A DNA stretch of 64,000 nt. Source: CAVTJL01 sp963828215 (GTDB lineage Bacteria > Pseudomonadota > Alphaproteobacteria > Geminicoccales > Geminicoccaceae). The notes beneath the pieces are model-generated. The model was not told where the DNA came from. It did not search any database and saw nothing but the letters and a program-made list of their open reading frames with translations. Shown here one piece after another: positions 54,898 to 64,000 of this stretch. The position numbers and the translations under genes were made by a program. The number at the start of each line of letters is the position of its first letter. Position 1 is the first letter of the stretch. The stretch covers positions 1 to 64,000 of the forward strand of contig CAWHFO010000059.1 in the NCBI GenBank assembly GCA_963828215.1, written 5' to 3'.

Positions 54898-55680
54898 ATG
54901 GAAGAGATCGGCATCCTCGAGACCGTCTGCCGCTATCCGGTCAAGAGCATGGCAGGCGAGGAGCCGGACCAGGCCTTCGTCGGGTTCGCCGGGCTGATGG
55001 GCGATCGCGTCCATGCGTTCGTCCGGGACCCGGGGCCCAAGGGCTTTCCCTGGCACACCGGCCGCGAGCAGGAGGATCTCGTTCTTTTTCGCGCGCGCTT
55101 CCGCGCGGCCCTGGCCGCGACCCTGCCCCTCGACGTCGAGGCCTCCTTCGGCATGGCGCCCGGCGTCAATCCGGTCTTTCCGGGCGAGGAAGCCTTTGCG
55201 GTCGAGGTGACGACGCCCGAGGGCAGGACCCTGCCGGTCGGCTCGCCCGAGCTCAAGGCCGAGCTCGAGCGGCGGGCCGGCTATGCCGTGGCGCTGCGCT
55301 TCAGCGAGCGGAGCCTTTACGACTGCCGGCCGATCTCGCTCTTCGGCAACGCCACGGCCAGGGGGCTGGGCGAGGAGCTGGGCACGGCGATGGACCGCCG
55401 CCGCTTCCGGGCCAATTTCTATGCCGACTGGGCCGAGGACCGGCCCCACCGCGAGAACGAGCTGGTCGGCCGGACCCTCCAGATCGGCCAGCGCCTGCGG
55501 ATCGCCGTCCTCGAGCGCGACCCGCGCTGCAAGATGATCACGATCGACCCCGAGACGGCCCGGACCGACCAGGCCCTGCTCCGCCACGTCAAGGCGGCCC
55601 ACCAGGGCATGGTCGGCGTCTATGCCGCCGTGCTGGTCGAAGGCATCGTGCGCAGAGGCGACCCGATCCGGCTTCTCTGA
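54898..55680 (+). CDS. MOSC-domain protein (MOSC_N plus MOSC)
   Basis: This 260-residue protein has an N-terminal beta-barrel (VCRYPVKSMAGEEPDQAFVGFAGLMGDRVHAFV) followed by a MOSC domain (YDCRPISLFGNATARGLGEELG, RFRANFYADW, RLRIAVLERDPRCKMITIDPETA). The Cys in PRCKM is the conserved molybdenum-cofactor/sulfur ligand position. Such proteins (YcbX/mARC-like) are involved in reduction of N-hydroxylated compounds or cofactor sulfuration. It follows the aldo/keto reductase by 51 nt. Confidence 0.88.
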   Translation: MEEIGILETVCRYPVKSMAGEEPDQAFVGFAGLMGDRVHAFVRDPGPKGFPWHTGREQEDLVLFRARFRAALAATLPLDVEASFGMAPGVNPVFPGEEAFAVEVTTPEGRTLPVGSPELKAELERRAGYAVALRFSERSLYDCRPISLFGNATARGLGEELGTAMDRRRFRANFYADWAEDRPHRENELVGRTLQIGQRLRIAVLERDPRCKMITIDPETARTDQALLRHVKAAHQGMVGVYAAVLVEGIVRRGDPIRLL

Positions 55681-55804
55681 GCGGGCGCCTCGCCTTGCGA
55701 GTCGGGAAGCCCCCATCGTCTCGGGGGCGCCGCCCGGCGGTCGGCGTCAGGCCGAGCCGCCGACCGGGCGTCGAGCGCCGTCCCGGACCGGCCGGCTCCC
55801 CAGC

Positions 55805-56662
<858 letters not shown>

Positions 56663-56987
56663 GGCGTCGCTCCCGTCGCGGGGACCCCCACCCGATCCCG
56701 ACCGCCGCGCTCCTTCGCGAGCCTTCCTGCCGCTGTCGGCGGCCCGTGGCGGGGCGAGGCCTCGGGCTTGGCCCCTCGCGCGGCCCGGAGCGAGCCTATC
56801 AGCCTGCGCAGACGGGCTCCACCGAAGATACGGACCCGGCCGAGGCGGGGACGACGCTCCGTGGTCCGCTCGCGCTTGTGTCGGACGACACAGCCGGCGC
56901 CGGGAAGATCGCATAGTCTCGCTGCGCCATCGCTCGCAGCTGGCCCGGGAGAGCCGGCAGGGGGCGTGACCAGCCGCAGGGGGGAAC

Positions 56988-57902
56988 ATGGCCGAGCCCG
57001 AGGACGAGCCGAAGCGCATCTCACCCTGGGAGGATTCGGCTCTGGGCTATCCGGCCAGCATCCGGCCGTTCCCGGCCCAGCCGACCGACTGGAGCGCCGA
57101 GCGGCGGGACACGACCTTGCACGAGCTTTTCGTGGCGACCGTTCGGGCGACCCAGGGGCGCATCGACTGGTACGACGACAAGGCGAGGCGCATGGGCCTG
57201 TGGGCGCGCGGGATCAGGACCATGGCGATCGTGCTGGCCGGCATGGCCGCGCTGGCGCCGCTCGTGGGGCCGGCCCTGCCGACCGCCATCCACGGCGTTC
57301 CGCTCAGCGTCTCCGGCGCGCAGGTGGGCTACATCGCGCTCGCGATCGCCGGGCTCCTGGTCGCCCTGGACAATTTCTTCGGCTACTCGACGAGCTGGAT
57401 GCGCTATCGGGTCAGCCAGGCGGACCTGGTGCGCCGCCTCGCGCGTTTTCGGTACGACTGGACCGGGCGCCTCGCCCTTCTGGACGGCAAGGGCGGGCTC
57501 GGCCCGGCCGACAGGAAGGCGCTGGTCGATCTGCAGCGGGACTTCGTCGACGCGGTCGAGGCGACCGTCGAGCGCGAGACCCGGGTCTGGGCCGACAGCC
57601 TCAAGGTCAGCCTGATCGCCTTCGACCGCCAGAACCGCTTCGGGCCCGCGGACGCGCAGCCGGGCACGCTCGAGATCACGATCGCCGATCCGACCGCGCT
57701 CGATCCCGCCAGCCTCGAGCTGACGGTCGACGGCACGTCCGTTCCGATCGACGAGAAGGGCGTCGGCACGGTCGCCCGTCCGCCCGGCCCCTTCGCCGCG
57801 AAGCTGAAGGCCAGGACGACGGGCGGCTCGGCCGTCGCGGCCGAGGCCGGCGGCCAGGTCCAATCGGGTCAGACGACGCGCCTTACCCTCGCTCCCAAGT
57901 AG
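56988..57902 (+). CDS. SLATT-like two-span membrane protein with C-terminal beta domain
   Basis: This 304-residue protein has a helix with QGRIDWYDDKARRMGLWARGIRTM, two membrane spans (residues about 78-98 and 112-132) and a helical return FFGYSTSWMRYRVSQADLVRRLARFRYDWTG. This is the pattern of SLATT domains, predicted effector pores in nucleotide-signalling defence systems. An extra, probably beta-rich C-terminal segment (GTLEITIADPTALDPASLELTVDGTSVPIDEKGVGTVARPPGPFAAKLKAR) follows. No SMODS cyclase or SLOG gene is adjacent. The assignment rests on topology and motif pattern only. Confidence 0.65.
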   Translation: MAEPEDEPKRISPWEDSALGYPASIRPFPAQPTDWSAERRDTTLHELFVATVRATQGRIDWYDDKARRMGLWARGIRTMAIVLAGMAALAPLVGPALPTAIHGVPLSVSGAQVGYIALAIAGLLVALDNFFGYSTSWMRYRVSQADLVRRLARFRYDWTGRLALLDGKGGLGPADRKALVDLQRDFVDAVEATVERETRVWADSLKVSLIAFDRQNRFGPADAQPGTLEITIADPTALDPASLELTVDGTSVPIDEKGVGTVARPPGPFAAKLKARTTGGSAVAAEAGGQVQSGQTTRLTLAPK

Positions 57903-57948
57903 CAGCCGACCCCGGGGGGCGGGTCCAGGGCCGGGCGAGGCTCGCCTC

Positions 57949-60252
<2,304 letters not shown>

Positions 60253-60260
<8 letters not shown>

Positions 60261-61302
60261 TCTCAGCACTCCCCTCCCTCAGCCATTCGGTCAGGAGGCG
60301 ATGGGCCACCGCCACGACCATGGCGCCGAAGAACATCCCGATCGGCCCATAGGCCACGAGCCCGCCCAGCACGCCGAGGAAGACCAGCAGGATCGGCATC
60401 TTGGCACCCTGGCGGATGAGCACGGGCCGGATGAAATTGTCGATCGTGCTGATGAAGACGCCGCCCGCGGCGACGAAGATCGCCCAGCCCGTGAGGCCCT
60501 GATAGCCGAGCCAGATCGCGACCGGGACCGGCACGATGACGACCGGCAGCTGGAGCAGCCCGACGATGAAGGTGAGGAGCGCCAGGAGCCCGGCGCCGGG
60601 CACGCCCGCGACCACGAAGATCACGGCCGCCAGCATGGCCTGCACGAGGGCCGTGCCGCCCACGCCCAGCGCCACGCCGCGGATCGTCTTGCCGGCGAGG
60701 TCGACCAGGGCCACGGTCCGCTCGCTGCCGATGCGGCGCGCGAAGCGGCGCATATAGTCGGCGCTGGTCTCGCCGTGGACGAAGAGGATGCCGGCCAGGA
60801 TCACGGCCAGGACGAACTGCAGGATGGCGAAGCCGATATCGGCGCCCTTGGCCAGGATCCAGGCGGCGGCCGTGCCGATATAGGGCTGGATCTCCTTGAG
60901 CGTCGCGCCGCTGTCGATCATCGTCGCCCGCCACCGATCGTCGAGAGACTGGCCGATCAGCGGCAGATCGGCCAGCCAGTCCGGCGGGGCCGGCAGGCCC
61001 ATGGTGACGAGGTCGTTGGCGACGCGCGTCACCGCCGCCACCTGCTCGCCGAGCGAGTGGACGAGCGCTCCTATCGGCACGACCAGGATGAGAAAGAGAA
61101 AAAGAGTCATCAGCAGGGCGGCCAGCCCGCTGCGGCCGCCGAGCCCGGCGCGCAGCCGGACGAAGAGCGGCCAGGCGGTGACGGTCAGCGTCGTCGCCCA
61201 GAGCAGGGGGGCCACGAAGGGGGCCAGGATCTGCAGGAACAGGAGGACGAGGAAGGCCAGCGCGGCGAGTCCGATGACGCGCTCGAAGAACCGCTCGTCC
61301 AT
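60253..61302 (-). CDS. AI-2E family transporter (PerM/YdiK-like)
   Basis: This 349-residue membrane protein has about eight spans, with the family segments LFLQILAPFVAPLLWATTLTVTAWPLF, GLGGRSGLAALLMTLFLFLILVVPI, FLGVLGGLVAYGPIGMFFGAMVVAVAHRLL and the central DNFIRPVLIRQGAKMP motif. Family members export autoinducers or act as Na+/H+ antiporters. It shares an operon with the GH15 gene (overlap at 60253-60260). The reason for this pairing is unclear. Confidence 0.9.
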
Positions 61303-61529
61303 CTCTGTTTCCCGCTGCCCGATCGGTCCGGCTCGCCGGCCGCCGGCTCGTTGCCGCCCTCAGCTTGACACCGAACGGCCCCGAGGTCACCGCCCAGGAG
61401 TCGAGGCGATCCTGCCCCGACCCGCGCCGGGCTCGCCGGAGGCTGTTCCCTGGAGAGGATGGGGCTCTGCCGCCGAGGGGGTCGCGAGGGCGCTCGCCTT
61501 CGTTGAGGGTCCTGGCGCCGGGCGGGCGT
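61303..61529. other. Intergenic region between the transporter and tRNA-Asn genes
   Basis: 227 nt without a convincing gene. I saw no strong terminator or promoter match. Confidence 0.4.
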
Positions 61530-61606
61530 TGGCTCCCCGGGCCGGACTTCGAACCAGCGACCCAGCGGTTAACAGCCGCTTGCTCTACCAACTGAGCTAC
61601 CGGGGA
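61530..61606 (-). tRNA. tRNA-Asn(GTT), with one extra base in the T loop
   Basis: The minus strand gives TCCCCGGTAGCTCAGTTGG, anticodon GTT in the CTGTTAA loop, a T stem GCTGG/CCGGC, acceptor CCGGGGA and an encoded CCA. The T loop reads TTCGAAGT (8 nt) instead of the invariant 7-nt form; removing one A gives TTCGAGT. The extra base at about 61547 is probably a sequence error. Confidence 0.92.
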
Positions 61607-61686
61607 TCAGCCAACGGGCCGGCCTATAGCAGAGGTGCCGGCCCGCATCCAGCCCTACGCCGGCGCCCGGCACGGACGATCGGGCC

Positions 61687-61760
61687 TGGAGGCCCGGGCC
61701 GGAATCGAACCGACGTTCGAGGATTTGCAGTCCTCTGCATGACCACTCTGCCACCGGGCC
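61687..61760 (-). tRNA. tRNA-Cys(GCA)
   Basis: A 74-nt cloverleaf starts GGCCCGGTGGCAGAGTGG, with anticodon GCA in ACTGCAAAT, a normal 7-nt T loop TTCGATT, U73 discriminator and an encoded CCA. It lies 80 nt upstream of tRNA-Asn in the same orientation. Confidence 0.95.
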
Positions 61761-61907
61761 GGGGGCTGGCGATAGATATGAGGCGCCGCCCGCGGGGTCA
61801 ACAGGCGGCGCCGGGGCCCGCCCGAGCGAGTTGTCTCTCGGCCCCCCGGCCGGTATAAGCCCGGCCGGCCGGTCCAGACTCGCTGTGTGTCTCTGCAGGG
61901 AACATCG

Positions 61908-62561
61908 ATGATCGACTATGCCGCCGCGCGCCACACGATGGTCGAGAACCAGCTGCGGCCGAGCCGGGTCGAGGAGCCGCGTGTGCTGGACGCCATGGGC
62001 TCCATCCCGCGCGAGCTGTTCGTGCCGGCCGGGCTGCGCGGCGTCGCCTACAGCGACGAAGACATCGCCCTGGGCAACGGCCGGCATTTGATCGAGCCCC
62101 TGGTCCTGGCGCGGATGCTGCAGTCGGCGACGGTCGGTCCCGAGGATGTGGCGCTCGTCGTCGGCTGCGACACGGGCTACACGGCGGCCGTTCTCGGCCG
62201 GCTGGCCGCCACCGTCTTTCTTCTTCTGGACGACGACACCGGCAACGCCGCCGTGGACGGGCTGATGAGCGAGCTCGGGGTCGAGAACGTCGTCGTCCAG
62301 GCGGGCGATCCGGCGAGCGGGCTGGCGAGCCAGGCGCCGTTCGACGTCATCCTGCTGGCCGGCTCGGTGCGTGCCGTCCCGCAAAACCTGCTGGCCCAGC
62401 TGGGCGAGGGCGGGCGCCTGGTCGCCGTGGTCCGCGACACCCACGCCGGCAAGCTCACGCTTTGCCGGAAGGTGCGCGGGGCCATCGGCCGCGTCACCCC
62501 CTTCGACGCCGACATTCCCGAGATCCTGGCGCTGCGGCCGCGGCCGGCGTTCGTCTTCTGA
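61908..62561 (+). CDS. pcm: Protein-L-isoaspartate O-methyltransferase family protein
   Basis: This 217-residue enzyme has MVENQLRPSRVEEPRVLDAMGSIPRELFVPAGLRGVAYSDEDIALGNGRHLIEPLVLARML, the usual PCMT N-terminus. A SAM fold (ALVVGCDTGYTAAVLGRLAATVFLLLDD) and FDVILLAGSVRAVPQNLLAQLGEGGRLVAVV follow. The family repairs isoaspartyl residues. The alphaproteobacterial copy next to tolC often has a changed G-x-G motif (here VVGCDTGY), so activity may differ. The start MIDYAAAR is fixed by conservation. Confidence 0.9.
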   Translation: MIDYAAARHTMVENQLRPSRVEEPRVLDAMGSIPRELFVPAGLRGVAYSDEDIALGNGRHLIEPLVLARMLQSATVGPEDVALVVGCDTGYTAAVLGRLAATVFLLLDDDTGNAAVDGLMSELGVENVVVQAGDPASGLASQAPFDVILLAGSVRAVPQNLLAQLGEGGRLVAVVRDTHAGKLTLCRKVRGAIGRVTPFDADIPEILALRPRPAFVF

Positions 62562-62642
62562 GCACGCCGGCGGAAGCGACCCCAGGTTGATCTCATGGGG
62601 ATTATACTAGCCCTTTGGGAGAATTTGGCCTAAGAGCCCGAC

Positions 62643-64000
62643 ATGCGGCTCGCCGTGCCCATCAGCGTGCTCTCCATCCTGGCGATCTGGGTTCCGGTCG
62701 CGGCGCAGGCGGAGGGCTCCATGACCCTCGCCGATGCGCTCATCAAGGTCTATGTCGAGAGCCCGCAGCTGGAGGCCGCCCGGGCCAGGCTGCGCGCGGT
62801 CGACGAGACCGTGGCCAAGGCACGGGGAGGCTGGCGCCCGACGCTCAACGCCACCTCGAGCGCCGCCGTCGATCGGGCCAGCGGCAGCGACGGCTCCGCC
62901 ACCCTGCAGACCCTGCGCCAGTCCCTGTCGCTCGACCAGCCCGTCTACAGCGGCGGCGCCACGCGGGCCAGCGTGCGGCGGGCCGAGGCCGCCGTGCGCG
63001 CGGAACGCGGCCGGCTCGCGAGCACGGAGCAGCAGGTGCTGCTCGAGACGGTGCGGGTCTACACGGCCGTCGTCCGCGACCGCAGGCTCCTCGAGCTGGC
63101 CCGCCAGAACGAGTTGGGGCTGCGCGACCTCCTGGCGGCGGCCCGCGACCGCTACCGCTTCGGCGAGGTGACCCGGACGGACGTGGCCCAGGCCGAGACC
63201 CGCTACAGCGGCGGGATCGCCAGCCGCGCCGCGGCGGAAGGGGCGCTCGCGGTATCGAGCGCCGACTTCACCCGGACGGTCGGGCTGCCCGCCGAGGATC
63301 TGGCGGATCCGGCTCCGGCGCCCGACCTGCCGGCCACGGAGCAGGCGGCGCTCGGCGGGGTGGAGCAGAACCCGGCCGTCACGACGGCGCAGAACGAGCT
63401 GGAGGCGACCCGGGAGGGCGTCGACGTGGCGCTGGCCGACCTGCGGCCGCGGCTCTCGGTCAACGGCCAGATCGGGTATGTCAGCGAGCCCAGCGTGACG
63501 GTCAACTCGCAGAGCGACCTGGTCCTCGGCGCGACGCTCACCGTGCCGCTCTACCAGGGCGGCGGCGAGTACGCGTCGGTCCGGCAGGCCAAGCAGGTCC
63601 TGATGCAGCGCCGCTACGATCTGGACGACGCGCGGCGCGCCGTGGCCCGGGACATCAAGGCCGCCTGGCAGGCGCTCCAGACCGCGACGACGCGCATCCG
63701 CTCGCTGGAGACCCAGGCGCGGGCCGCGGAGATCGCCCTCGAGGGCGTGCGCCAGGAGGCCCTGATCGGTGCTCGGACCGTGCTCGACGTGCTCGATGCC
63801 GAGCAGGAGCTGGTTGCGGCCCGCGCCGACCTCGCCCGGGCCCGGAGCGACCAGGTCCTGGCCGGCTATGCGCTGCGCGCGGCGGCGGGCACGCTGACGG
63901 CCGATCGCCTCACCCTGCCCGTCGCCCGCTACGACCCGAAAGCCTACTACAAGGCGACGAGCACCAGATGGTTCGGTGTCGGCCCGCCCGTCGACCCCGA
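62643..64000 (+). CDS. tolC: TolC-family outer membrane efflux protein (partial at the window end)
   Basis: At least 452 codons are open to the last base. A signal peptide (MRLAVPISVLSILAIWVPVAAQA, cleavage at about residue 23) is followed by two OEP repeats: TLADALIKVYVESPQLEAARARLRAVDETVAKARGGWRPTLNAT ... LSLDQPVYSGGATRASVRRAEAAVRAERG, and NPAVTTAQNELEATREGVDVALADLRPRLSVNGQIG ... LTVPLYQGGGEYASVRQAKQ. This is the tandem coiled-coil/beta-barrel pattern of TolC. It forms the outer-membrane channel for type I secretion and RND efflux. It is 81 nt after pcm. Confidence 0.92.
   Translation, partial: MRLAVPISVLSILAIWVPVAAQAEGSMTLADALIKVYVESPQLEAARARLRAVDETVAKARGGWRPTLNATSSAAVDRASGSDGSATLQTLRQSLSLDQPVYSGGATRASVRRAEAAVRAERGRLASTEQQVLLETVRVYTAVVRDRRLLELARQNELGLRDLLAAARDRYRFGEVTRTDVAQAETRYSGGIASRAAAEGALAVSSADFTRTVGLPAEDLADPAPAPDLPATEQAALGGVEQNPAVTTAQNELEATREGVDVALADLRPRLSVNGQIGYVSEPSVTVNSQSDLVLGATLTVPLYQGGGEYASVRQAKQVLMQRRYDLDDARRAVARDIKAAWQALQTATTRIRSLETQARAAEIALEGVRQEALIGARTVLDVLDAEQELVAARADLARARSDQVLAGYALRAAAGTLTADRLTLPVARYDPKAYYKATSTRWFGVGPPVDP

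Noticed and set aside
62562..62642. TTGATC and TATACT upstream of tolC as a promoter
   Set aside because: The two boxes are only about 10 nt apart, too close for a sigma-70 promoter.

Overview
The window is a high-GC (visibly about 70%) chromosomal segment of an alphaproteobacterium. This rests on the 16S signature, an rrn operon with tRNA-Ile in the spacer and initiator tRNA-Met after 5S, boxA-like leaders, and a pcm-tolC pair. The order cannot be fixed by eye. No phage, IS element or CRISPR array is evident.

Layout. 1-5890 holds one complete rRNA operon on the minus strand (promoter, boxA, 16S, hairpin repeat, tRNA-Ile, 23S, 5S, tRNA-fMet). The 23S gene is interrupted at helix 45 by an intervening sequence that encodes a four-helix-bundle S23-type protein. 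5937-13450 holds AsmA, rpmF, a coupled DedA/GT4/GT2 set, an Fsr-type exporter and a DUF4864 protein. 13439-18112 holds an enolase-superfamily gene, an SGNH-like protein, an SMP-30 lactonase and dhaK. 18149-33062 is the richest part. It holds two related catabolic modules around amino-acid ABC transporters. The minus-strand module has a DapA-family lyase plus a single-chain fusion of 2Fe-2S, FAD/BFD and DAO domains. The plus-strand module has the same three activities as separate genes, plus a second DapA-family lyase and a GntR regulator, all joined by 4-nt overlaps. A GTATAC-centred palindrome lies between the two transcription units. Established parallels are the HcnABC, opine oxidase and D-hydroxyproline dehydrogenase (LhpBEF) complexes and the DapA-like HypD/LhpC deaminase. 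The likely job is uptake and oxidative deamination of a cyclic or D-amino acid, possibly hydroxyproline, though the exact substrate is inference.

33229-40690 holds an HxlR regulator with a divergent methyltransferase, CBS and MgtC proteins, a membrane-anchored pentapeptide-repeat protein, an unknown helix-turn-helix-like protein behind a near-consensus leaderless promoter, and a secreted thermonuclease. 40740-43160 is a lower-GC island remnant with a DUF29 relic and a broken DUF262/DUF1524 (GmrSD-like) restriction gene. 43407-53600 holds a CitE-like lyase, a PAS histidine kinase, a DUF1127 protein, a sugar isomerase/dehydrogenase pair, two lipoproteins, a ketopantoate reductase-family protein, a lone HATPase protein and a Crp regulator. 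53817-64000 holds an aldo/keto reductase, a MOSC protein, a zinc metallopeptidase divergent from a SLATT-domain protein, a GH15 glucoamylase with an AI-2E family transporter, tRNA-Asn, tRNA-Cys, pcm and the start of a tolC-like gene.

Caution for any user: at least 13 otherwise ordinary genes are broken by single-base shifts, mostly net +1, and tRNA-Asn carries an impossible-looking extra T-loop base. Most of these are probably assembly indels, not real pseudogenes. Coordinates for such genes are given over the full reconstructed span.
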